From assembly GCA_012729455.1 (NCBI GenBank), contig JAAYDC010000026.1, positions 1 through 63,963 of the forward strand: a DNA stretch of 63,963 bases. The letters run 5' to 3'. The stretch is from Chloroflexota bacterium. GTDB taxonomy: Bacteria > Chloroflexota > Anaerolineae > UBA1429. The translations under genes and the position numbers were made by a program. This document shows positions 34,936 to 42,667 of this stretch, piece after piece (the first letter of the stretch is position 1; each line of letters begins with the position of its first letter). Under the pieces are notes generated by a model. The model was not told the origin of the DNA and did no database searches. It saw only the letters and a list, made by a program, of their open reading frames with translations.

Positions 34936-36414
34936 ATGCAAACAACTCATGTACGCGTGCGCTTTGCGCCCAGCCCAACCGGGTATTTCCATGTGGGGGG
35001 CTTACGCACTGCCCTGTTCAACTGGCTGTTTGCCCGCCGGCACCATGGGCAGTTCATTCTGCGTATCGAGGATACCGACCGCACACGTTACAACCCGGCT
35101 GCCATCCCCGACCTGTTGAGTTCACTGAGCTGGCTGGGTCTGAACTGGGATGAGGGCCCGGACGTGGGCGGCGCTTACGGGCCGTATTACCAATCCGACA
35201 GGCTGGAACTATATCGGCAGTATGCCGAGCAGCTGGTCGCCGAGGGCAAGGCTTACCGCTGTTATTGCTCGCCCGAACGGCTGGAGGGCTTGCGCAAGGG
35301 GCAACCAGGTGGCGAACACAGCACCGGCTATGACCGCCATTGCCGCCACCTCACGGCTGCGCAGAAAGCCGAGTATCAGGCGCAGGGCGTCCAACCGGTG
35401 ATAAGGTTTGCCATGCCGCTCGAGGGCGTGACGGTGGCTGAGGACCTGCTGCGCGGCCAGGTGACCTTTGAAAATGCCCAGCAGGATGACCTGGTGCTGT
35501 TGAAATCGGATGGCTTTCCCACCTATCACCTGGCGGTGGTGGTGGATGATCACCTGATGCAGATCTCGCACATTCTGCGCGGTGAGGAATGGCTCTCGTC
35601 GACGCCCAAACATGTGCAGCTCTACCGGGCGTTTGACTGGCCGATGCCGGTGATGGTGCACCTGCCGACCATTCTTGACCCGTCCGGGCACGGCAAGATG
35701 AGCAAGCGCAAAAAACAGGCGCCGGATGGCAGCGAATATCTCACGCTGGTGCACGAGTTCCGCGAGGCTGGCTATCTGCCGGAGGCGATGGTTAACTTTA
35801 TTGCGCTGGTGGGCTGGTCGCCGGATGACAAGACCGAGTTCATGGAACGCGCCGATCTGGTGCGCTTGTTCGACCTGAGCAAGGTCAGCAAAGCGGCAGC
35901 GGCATTTTCGTACGACAAGCTCAACCATATGAACGCGGCATATATCCGCAGCCTGGGAGCCAACGACCTGGCCGGCCGTTTGCAGCGCGTCTTGCTTGCA
36001 GCTGGGTATCAGGTCGATTTTATGACTATGCTGGCCTGGGTGCCGCTGGTGCGCGAGCGCCTCGAGACACTCGAGGATATCGAAGAGCTGATCGGCTTTA
36101 GCCTGCAGCCGATAGAGTATGCCGCGGAACAGCTGATCGCGGAAAAACTCGACCGAGAAACGGCTGGAAGGGTGCTCGCAAGCGCTATCGAGGTGCTGCA
36201 GAGAACCGAGTTCGAGGAGGCGGCACTCGAGGCTGCCCTGCGCTCCGAGGTCGAGCGCCTGGCGATCAAGGCGCGCCAGTATTTCGGCTGCCTGCGCACA
36301 GCCATCACCGGCAAGAGCGTCTCGCCGCCCTTGGTAGGCTGCCTAGTGGTGATGGGGCGCGCGCCTGTACTCGAGCGTCTGCAGCAGGCACAGGATAAAC
36401 TCGCAGCGCTCTAG
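34936..36414 (+). CDS. gltX: Glutamyl-tRNA synthetase
   Basis: 492 residues, class I synthetase. ATP-binding HIGH-type motif in FAPSPTGYFHVGGLRTALFN, KMSKR-type KMSKRKK (about residue 254), and the LLRGQVTFEN insert. The C-terminal anticodon-binding cage is all-helical. It charges tRNA-Glu, and in organisms lacking GlnRS it also mischarges tRNA-Gln for the amidotransferase. A tRNA-Gln gene follows directly, which is a pleasing but not proven functional link. 19 bases after rodA, so probably read from the mre transcript. Confidence 0.95.
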   Translation: MQTTHVRVRFAPSPTGYFHVGGLRTALFNWLFARRHHGQFILRIEDTDRTRYNPAAIPDLLSSLSWLGLNWDEGPDVGGAYGPYYQSDRLELYRQYAEQLVAEGKAYRCYCSPERLEGLRKGQPGGEHSTGYDRHCRHLTAAQKAEYQAQGVQPVIRFAMPLEGVTVAEDLLRGQVTFENAQQDDLVLLKSDGFPTYHLAVVVDDHLMQISHILRGEEWLSSTPKHVQLYRAFDWPMPVMVHLPTILDPSGHGKMSKRKKQAPDGSEYLTLVHEFREAGYLPEAMVNFIALVGWSPDDKTEFMERADLVRLFDLSKVSKAAAAFSYDKLNHMNAAYIRSLGANDLAGRLQRVLLAAGYQVDFMTMLAWVPLVRERLETLEDIEELIGFSLQPIEYAAEQLIAEKLDRETAGRVLASAIEVLQRTEFEEAALEAALRSEVERLAIKARQYFGCLRTAITGKSVSPPLVGCLVVMGRAPVLERLQQAQDKLAAL

Positions 36415-36419
36415 TGCTT

Positions 36420-36448
36420 TTGCCTCGCGTGGGCGAATGTGCTAGAAT
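36420..36448 (+). promoter_or_regulatory. Promoter of tRNA-Gln
   Basis: TTGCCT (36420-36425), 17-base spacer, extended -10 TGC-TAGAAT (36443-36448). Starts a few bases before the tRNA. Confidence 0.5.
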
Positions 36449-36460
36449 ACAGCCTGCTTT

Positions 36461-36531
36461 TGAGGGATCGTCCAATGGTAGGACACCTGACTCTGGATCA
36501 GGCGATCGGGGTTCGAATCCCTGTCCCTCAG
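36461..36531 (+). tRNA. tRNA-Gln (CTG anticodon)
   Basis: Acceptor arms TGAGGGA/TCCCTCA (36461-36467, 36524-36530) with U1-A72 as usual for tRNA-Gln, discriminator G 36531. Anticodon stem CCTGA/TCAGG around loop CTCTGGA gives anticodon CTG (36493-36495). T-loop TTCGAAT is standard. CCA is not encoded. Confidence 0.93.
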
Positions 36532-36538
36532 CTCACAT

Positions 36539-36571
36539 AATCCGGTGTAGCGCACAGCTCGCCGGATTTTT
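36539..36571 (+). terminator. Rho-independent terminator after tRNA-Gln
   Basis: AATCCGG (36539-36545) pairs with CCGGATT (36562-36568), followed by TTT (run of T from 36567 to 36571). Confidence 0.72.
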
Positions 36572-36623
36572 CGTTGTCAGCCATAAGAAGGCATTTTTAA
36601 GTAAATAGCACACACAGTGCGTT

Positions 36624-37127
36624 TTATTTAGTAAAGAACTCCCAATTGCTTAACCCGAATTTGCTTGCCACACCGTTGAATATTGGGGCTAATCGGGTAT
36701 CTCTGGCTGATTCAACGGGCTTGTAGTCTTGGAATATAGTCTCAAACCCGTAATTGGGATCTTGTAGTGGGTGGAGTCCTGTCAACTTAGTGAGCTGCCT
36801 GGATGGTAGCTTTAAGCCGTCCACATTGCATAAAGAAACCGACATCACTATTGGTAAATCGACATTATGCTCACAATAGAGTCTTAACATGTTTTTAGCA
36901 GAAATATAAATAAACTTCTCAAAATCTATTGGCTTAAGAAGGTTATCTGAATCAGAACGCCTAAGAAGAAAAGAATCCACTATCTCACTAGAACAAGAAT
37001 CGTTCAACTCAACATACCGCAGTGTACTATAACACCACCTGATATAGTTACTCCCATCTGAATCGCAAAAATCCCCTTCCCAAGGGTACACTTCCTGCCA
37101 CGACGAAGAGCCTTTTACTGTTGTCAA
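36624..37127 (-). pseudogene. C-terminal part of a frameshifted AlbA_2/Schlafen-type gene
   Basis: 167 codons, one base out of phase with the N-terminal part (37048-37752) and overlapping it by 80 bases; no RBS, and its first start codon is a TTG. The natural fusion point is near 37128-37140 (CCACCGAAACTTGACAACAG), where a single-base shift joins the two into one ~376-residue protein. The sequence (NMLRLYCEHNVDLPIVMSVS and following) is not recognised. It could be a real mutation, a sequencing indel, or less likely a programmed +1 shift. AT-rich and unlike its neighbours. Confidence 0.55.
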
Positions 37128-37752
37128 GTTTCGGTGGGCTCAAGCGATTTGGTGCGATAAAATGCAGTACTAGTAGAGCATCATCGAGCTTACCTGAGTT
37201 GATGCTCTGTCTAAGGTCTCGAATACGATCGCAGCGCCACCTTATTAGGTCCCTATATGGTTCTCTCGTCATAACTAAATTCAACACCTTTTCTTCAGAT
37301 AGAGGTTGGTTAGCTGCACCCCGTCTGACATATGTATGGAGTGTTGATTCTTCTCGCACTGAGTAAACGCGCTGCTGGTTAGCTCCCACGCGGAGAGCCA
37401 ATACCCAAGCCTGATCGCTAATATCTATCACTTTATACTGAATATCCAGCAAGGAAGGTTGGACGCAGCTCCTAGCCCACTGTACCAACCTAATATGCTC
37501 TTCATCAGCGTTGCCTGTCGAACCAAGGATCTCCTTGCACAAACCAGCTTCTTCATCAATCCCAAATAACAGGAAGCCACCATGGGTGTTAGCAAGTGCA
37601 GTTACGTCCTTCAAAAACTCAAGGCGACCTCGCGAATCGGAGGAGGGCAGTTCCCTTTTAAAATCGATTCGCTCTGTCTCTCGTTCAACTCCCACCATCG
37701 CATGAAGATCATCAGAAGATAGATTTTGCCATTTTTCATCAAGAATACTCAT
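37048..37752 (-). CDS. AlbA_2 (Schlafen-like) DNA-binding domain protein, N-terminal part
   Basis: 234 residues from ATG 37752, preceded by GGAGA. The AlbA_2 domain covers residues ~10-155: RETERIDFKRELPSSD, LKDVTALANTHGGFLLFGID, and STLHTYVRRGAANQPLSEE are the three usual blocks. These divergent AAA/Schlafen-like modules occur in regulators and in phage-defence proteins. The last ~30 residues after RLSPPKL look like out-of-frame sequence. The region is clearly AT-richer than its surroundings, sits beside tRNA-Gln and has its own promoter, so horizontal acquisition is likely. Function is unknown; nucleic-acid binding or defence is inference. Confidence 0.75.
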   Translation of the reverse strand: MSILDEKWQNLSSDDLHAMVGVERETERIDFKRELPSSDSRGRLEFLKDVTALANTHGGFLLFGIDEEAGLCKEILGSTGNADEEHIRLVQWARSCVQPSLLDIQYKVIDISDQAWVLALRVGANQQRVYSVREESTLHTYVRRGAANQPLSEEKVLNLVMTREPYRDLIRWRCDRIRDLRQSINSGKLDDALLVLHFIAPNRLSPPKLDNSKRLFVVAGSVPLGRGFLRFRWE

Positions 37753-37855
37753 GATTCTCCATAGCTTTCCAACAGTTAGTAAGGTCTCGTACCTACCACA
37801 ATGTAAAGTCATAGATTAGCTGAAACCTATATGGATCTTTTACCACGATGGATTC

Positions 37856-37883
37856 ACTATACATAAAGTACGGCTAGAGTCAA
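37856..37883 (-). promoter_or_regulatory. Promoter of the AlbA_2 gene
   Basis: Leftward TTGACT (37883-37878), 16-base spacer, TATAGT (37861-37856). Gives a ~97-base leader to ATG 37752. Confidence 0.55.
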
Positions 37884-38017
37884 GACGAATTCATGTGTTT
37901 TCAACAGTCGCAAACAACAAATCGGTATCCCTCGAAACAGTGGATTATCAATTCCCGCCCTTGTCGCCAGGCCTCGGGCGTGTTAAGGTAGCAGCAGCAT
38001 GATTGAGAGGAACCCCT

Positions 38018-41000
38018 ATGGCCAGCACCCGCTATCTGCCAGTGAATGGCGCGCTCAGTGCCCACAACCTCGACCTGTTCGGCAACCGGCCGATCTATTG
38101 CGCCAACACCGACACCTACATCTTGGTAGGCGACCTGCCGCTCCTGCGCCTTGGCAAGGGACGCAGGATACTCGGCACCCTCGAGTTTGCGCTAAAGACC
38201 GCCGAGGGCTTCAAGCCGCTCTATCGCTGTGCCGAGGTGGGGTTCAGCTACCAGGCGGGGCTGGTGCGGTGGGAGATCACCGACCCTGACCTGGCCGGCA
38301 CGATCAGCCTGACGGTTGCTGCACCCGAGGGCCGCGAGGCCATGCTGGTAGAGTTGCGCGGGCCAGCCGGCAGTGCCGTCTATTGGCGCTATGGCGGGTT
38401 GCAGTATTACCCCGGCTCGTGGGGCATTGACCCGTTGGTCGAGCCCGAGTGGCTCACGCGTACCTTTGTTACTGAAGACTGCCATAATAACACAGCCGTC
38501 TGCCGCGACGGGCGCTTTATCCTGCGCGCCGATGGTATCTGGGCAGATGCTCAGCCCCTGCAAGTCGTGGGCAGCTGCTCGCAGCACAGCTACGCCGTCT
38601 CGGTGGGCTCCAGCCCTTATATCGCGGGCTGTCTTGATCTCGGAGAGGTACCGGTGGTGTGGGGTGCCTATCTGGCGCCGGCTGACCAGCCTGCCAGCAA
38701 GGTGCCGATCGACCTTTCGGCAGATCTGGCGTCTGCCATCGCCCGCTCGCGTGCTCTCGCCAGCCGGGTCGAGGCGCACACCCCTGAGCCCGCCCTGGAC
38801 GCGGTGCTGAGCGCCGTGGTACACGAAGTCGACGGCGCCTGGTATCCGCCGCGCACGATGCACTCGACCCTGACGTGGAATGGCCCTTATTTGGGCTGGA
38901 ACAATCGCTATGGCAATACCCTCTGCGGTTGGCACGAACGCATGCTGGACGAGGTCAGTTACTATACCGCGCGCATGCACACGGCCGACGATAAACAGGG
39001 CTTTGCTGCTGATCCAGCCCGCAAGATGACGGTGGCAGCCCCCGATTCGCGCTTTTACGGCCTCGGGCACGTGGATGCCGACCAGCACATGTACAACATG
39101 CAGACCCAATTCTTTGACCAGGCCATCCACGCCTGGTATGCCACGGGAGACGAGGCCCTTTTGGAGCGCCTGCGTCCTGCCCTCGAGCTGCACACGCGCT
39201 GGCAGGATGAATGCTTTGATCCCGACGGCGACGGCATCTATGAGAGCTGTATCAACTCCTGGCCGACCGATTCGGTCTGGTATAACGGCGGCGGATCCGT
39301 CGAAGAGACCTGTTACGCCTGGCGATCTCACTGCGCGGCCGCCGAGATGGCTGAGCTCGCCGGCGACGAGGCCTGTGCCAGGCACCATCGCGAGATGCTG
39401 TCTCGCATCCGTGAAGGCTTTTTTAGGCTGCTGTGGATCACGGACAGGGGCCATCCCGGCAAGTACCGCGAGCAGGGCGGACATCGCCGATTGCACCCCA
39501 ACCCGTGGCTGTATGGGCTGTTTATGCCGGTGGATGTGGGGCTCCTAGATGCCCAGCAAGCCGTTCAGGCGCTCGACTATACCCGCTGGGCGCTGCAGAA
39601 TGACCATTTCGAGTATGGCGGACGCATGGTGTGGATGTCCAACTGGGTGCCGAGTATCTGGTCGGTGCGCGAACTGGCTGCCGGCGAAAACTTGCAGCTG
39701 GCCTATGCTTATTTCCGCGCCGGCATGCCCGCCGATGGCTTGGATGTCCTGATGGGTACTGTACTGCACACCGGTTATAATGGGCGTTCACCGGCACGCA
39801 TCGCCAGCGAGGCCGGGTCGCTCCTCTACCGCGCGGTTATTGACGGCCTCTTTGGCTATCAGCCCGATTACCCGCACAAGCGCGTGCGTCTGGCGCCCGA
39901 GTTCCCGCCCGCCTGGCGCGAGGCATCTATCAAAACCCCCGACGTTGAGTTGGAATATCACAAAGATGCCCAGCGCATCACACTGCGCTACCAGTTGCAT
40001 CGCCCGGTCGAGGTCGAGGTGCTGCTGCCGATCTATAACCAAAGGGTTGTCGGCCCAGGCGATGGCATCATCGAGCCGCATTTCGGCCGGCAGATCCTGC
40101 GGCTGCCGCAGGGGTATGGCGATCGTGGCGAGGTGGTGGTCGAACTGGATGGCAAGGAACGCGTCATCGCCCCGCTTTCGCTCTCTGCCGAGCCGCTCGC
40201 GCAGCTCACACTGCGTGCCGAGGGCGCGATTACCGCACTAGATGACCCGCAAGGCATCCTGACAGCTTCTGAGCTGCGGGATGGCATCGCGCACCTGCAG
40301 CTGGCAGAGCGCAGCGGCCAGCACATGCTCTTTGCGCAAGTGGGCGAGGGTGCTGCACGCTACTGGCAAGTCATGCGCCTGGATCTGGCTCCCACCGCGG
40401 CAGAACTCGCGCAGCGCGTCGCCGCCAACCCGGCGGTGCGGCCCGATGCGCGCTACCAGCCGCTGGCGCTGGATAGCATCCTCAATGCCGATGTGCGCAC
40501 GATATACCGCCAGCAATACCTGGAGCCGCGCCCGGCCACTACTTCGGTGCGCATCGGCACTGACGGTTATTCACCCTGGACCTTTACCTTCTGGGAGAAT
40601 GATCCCCCCGTGGTCAAGCTCGACCGCATCCCCGAGCTGGTGGGTGAGGATGAACTGCTGCAGTCGCCGCGCGGGGTGCCCTTTAGCTGGCCGAGAGGGG
40701 CACACAACATCGCCTTTACCTCGTTGTGGGAAAACTGGCCCGCCAGGGTCGAGCTGACTGTCGGGCGGGCTGCGGAGGCGGTCTGGCTGCACCTGTGCGG
40801 TACCACCAACCCAATGCAGTGCGGGGTTCCCAACGCGCGGGTCGTCTTTCACTATGCGGATGGCGTACAGCAGGCCCTCGACCTGGTGAATCCAGACAAC
40901 TTTTGGAGCCTGTGCCCCCTCTCGGCTCAGCCGACCGCGCTGGGGCAGGGCTCGAATAACGACTATAACTATAGCACCGACGGCTTTGCCCTGCCTGTTG

Positions 41001-41158
41001 AGCCGCCTGAGACGCTGCAGCTGGGCGAAAACTGCCGCAGCGTGATCGCCGGGTATACCCTGCGCCCGGATGTGCCGCTCGAGAGTATCAGCCTGATGGC
41101 GCTTTCGCAGGAGGTCGTGATCGGCCTGATGGGCGTGACTCTGCAGCTGCCCGAGTGA
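38018..41158 (+). CDS. Large glycoside-hydrolase-like protein (DUF4450-like, six-hairpin fold)
   Basis: 1046 residues from ATG 38018, six bases after GAGAGGAA. N-terminal ~250 residues are beta-rich; the middle (~275-620) is an alpha-helical toroid with TWNGPYLGWNNRYGNTLCGW, DPDGDGIYESCINSWPTDS and YNGGGSVEETCYAWRSH, typical of six-hairpin glycosidases; the C-terminal third is beta-sandwich. No signal peptide, so possibly cytoplasmic. Acidic residues in the WPTDS and EETCYAW blocks are catalytic candidates. I am fairly sure of the fold class but not of family or substrate. It is followed by an isomerase-like and another hydrolase-like gene, suggesting uptake and intracellular breakdown of an oligosaccharide. 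Confidence 0.6.
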   Translation: MASTRYLPVNGALSAHNLDLFGNRPIYCANTDTYILVGDLPLLRLGKGRRILGTLEFALKTAEGFKPLYRCAEVGFSYQAGLVRWEITDPDLAGTISLTVAAPEGREAMLVELRGPAGSAVYWRYGGLQYYPGSWGIDPLVEPEWLTRTFVTEDCHNNTAVCRDGRFILRADGIWADAQPLQVVGSCSQHSYAVSVGSSPYIAGCLDLGEVPVVWGAYLAPADQPASKVPIDLSADLASAIARSRALASRVEAHTPEPALDAVLSAVVHEVDGAWYPPRTMHSTLTWNGPYLGWNNRYGNTLCGWHERMLDEVSYYTARMHTADDKQGFAADPARKMTVAAPDSRFYGLGHVDADQHMYNMQTQFFDQAIHAWYATGDEALLERLRPALELHTRWQDECFDPDGDGIYESCINSWPTDSVWYNGGGSVEETCYAWRSHCAAAEMAELAGDEACARHHREMLSRIREGFFRLLWITDRGHPGKYREQGGHRRLHPNPWLYGLFMPVDVGLLDAQQAVQALDYTRWALQNDHFEYGGRMVWMSNWVPSIWSVRELAAGENLQLAYAYFRAGMPADGLDVLMGTVLHTGYNGRSPARIASEAGSLLYRAVIDGLFGYQPDYPHKRVRLAPEFPPAWREASIKTPDVELEYHKDAQRITLRYQLHRPVEVEVLLPIYNQRVVGPGDGIIEPHFGRQILRLPQGYGDRGEVVVELDGKERVIAPLSLSAEPLAQLTLRAEGAITALDDPQGILTASELRDGIAHLQLAERSGQHMLFAQVGEGAARYWQVMRLDLAPTAAELAQRVAANPAVRPDARYQPLALDSILNADVRTIYRQQYLEPRPATTSVRIGTDGYSPWTFTFWENDPPVVKLDRIPELVGEDELLQSPRGVPFSWPRGAHNIAFTSLWENWPARVELTVGRAAEAVWLHLCGTTNPMQCGVPNARVVFHYADGVQQALDLVNPDNFWSLCPLSAQPTALGQGSNNDYNYSTDGFALPVEPPETLQLGENCRSVIAGYTLRPDVPLESISLMALSQEVVIGLMGVTLQLPE

Positions 41159-41160
41159 GC

Positions 41161-41188
41161 TTGCGGAGGACGCGGAGCGCCTTATAAT
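41161..41188 (+). promoter_or_regulatory. Promoter of the isomerase-like gene
   Basis: TTGCGG (41161-41166), 16-base spacer, perfect TATAAT (41183-41188), with the isomerase ATG at 41216. The gene pair 41216-44242 can thus be expressed separately from 38018-41158. Confidence 0.6.
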
Positions 41189-41215
41189 GCGCGCATCGCT
41201 TTAACAGAGGTAAGG

Positions 41216-42655
41216 ATGATCACGAGTACCAATGCCAGGGCGCGTATCGGCATCATGTTGGCCGGGCATCGCGAGTATTGGCCGCAGTTTCCGGGTCTAA
41301 AGGAAGAGCTGATCAAGAATGGCGAGTATTTTACCTCGCTCATCGCCCAGCACAGCGTCGAGATCCTCGGCAGCGTCTTTGTCGACACCCTAGAGGATGC
41401 CTATGCCGCCGGTGTGCAGTTCAAGTCGCAGGATGTCGACCTCCTGTTCGTCTATCTGACAACCTATGTCTCCTCGGGACGCTATGTGCAGGGCGCCCTT
41501 GCGGCTGGCTGTCCGGTGGTGCTGGTGGGCCTGCAGCGCCCCATCCTGCTCGAGGGCGAGACCACCCTCATCTCACTGACCGGTGCTGGCTCACCCTGCC
41601 AGATGCCAGAGGCTTGGAATGCCTTTGAGCGCAGCGGGAAACCGGCTGTGGATCTGATCTTTGGCGAGCTCTATAACGACAAGCGCGTGCAGACCAAACT
41701 GGCCGACTGGTGCCGTGCTGCCACCGCCATCCGCGCCATGAAGGGCGCCATCTTTGGCTCGCTCGGGCATACCTATGAGGGCATGCTCGACATGAACTAT
41801 GACCCGACCTCGATCACCAAGCAGTTTGGTGTGCATGTGCGTTTTGTCGAGATGTGCGAGCTGGTCGAGTACGTCGAGGGCTGCAGCGATGCCGAGCTCA
41901 AGCGCAAACTTGACGAGGTTAACACAATCTTTGAGTATCAGGACAAGAGCTTTGACCCGACCACCAAGGATATTGTCGACGACGATGTGATCTGGGCAGC
42001 CAGGTGCGCCGTCGGCCTCGAAAATCTGGTGGATAACAACAACCTCTCCGGGCTGGCCTATTATTATATGGGCGAAAACAACAGCATCTATGAGCGGGTC
42101 GCCTCCAACCTGATGATCGGCAACTCGCTCCTCACCACCCGCGGCATCGCGCTGGCCGGCGAATCCGATATGAAGACCTGCCTGGCGATGTACATCACCT
42201 CCGCTTTGGGCGCGGGCGGTTCGTTTGCCGAGTTGGCTTATACCGATTTTGCCAACGACATCGTCATCGTCGGGCATGACGGCCCGCATGACTTGCGCAT
42301 CAGCGACAAGAAACCCACTATCCGCGGGCTCTCGCTGATGCACGGCAAAAAGGGCTATGGCGTCTCGGTCGAGTTCTCGATCCGCACCGGCCCCATGACG
42401 ATGGTGGGGATCGGCTCCGACATGCACGGCGATTACCGCTTTATCGTGGCGGAGGGCGAGAGCCAGGCTGGCTGGGTGCCGCCGATCGGCAACACACTCA
42501 CGCGCGGTTACTTCGGCCCCGATATAGCCGATTTCATCGAGGAGTGGAGCAAGGCCATGACCTGCCACCACATGTCGCTCTCGATTGGCCATAATGGCGC
42601 TGCTATTGAAAAGGTCGGCAAGCTGTTGGGCATGCCGGTCGTACACATCCGCTAG
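41216..42655 (+). CDS. L-arabinose/L-fucose isomerase-family protein
   Basis: 479 residues. N-terminal Rossmann-like domain (ARIGIMLAGHREYWPQFPGL), a middle domain with CLAMYITSALGAGGSFAELA, and a C-terminal metal-site-like region: VGHDGPHDL, GIGSDMHGDYRF, and CHHMSLSIGHNG. Arabinose isomerase uses two Glu and two His to bind manganese; His and acidic residues are in the corresponding places but the sequence is divergent, so aldose-ketose isomerisation is likely while the sugar is not known. It could also be a catalytically altered family member. ATG follows GAGGTAAGG; 12 bases before the next gene. Confidence 0.75.
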   Translation: MITSTNARARIGIMLAGHREYWPQFPGLKEELIKNGEYFTSLIAQHSVEILGSVFVDTLEDAYAAGVQFKSQDVDLLFVYLTTYVSSGRYVQGALAAGCPVVLVGLQRPILLEGETTLISLTGAGSPCQMPEAWNAFERSGKPAVDLIFGELYNDKRVQTKLADWCRAATAIRAMKGAIFGSLGHTYEGMLDMNYDPTSITKQFGVHVRFVEMCELVEYVEGCSDAELKRKLDEVNTIFEYQDKSFDPTTKDIVDDDVIWAARCAVGLENLVDNNNLSGLAYYYMGENNSIYERVASNLMIGNSLLTTRGIALAGESDMKTCLAMYITSALGAGGSFAELAYTDFANDIVIVGHDGPHDLRISDKKPTIRGLSLMHGKKGYGVSVEFSIRTGPMTMVGIGSDMHGDYRFIVAEGESQAGWVPPIGNTLTRGYFGPDIADFIEEWSKAMTCHHMSLSIGHNGAAIEKVGKLLGMPVVHIR

Positions 42656-42667
42656 GAGGAGAGTATC

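Noticed and set aside
36531-38002. Attachment-site duplication of the tRNA-Gln 3' end flanking the AT-rich island
   Set aside because: No second copy of the T-arm/acceptor sequence found by eye up to 38002, so tRNA-targeted integration is not shown.
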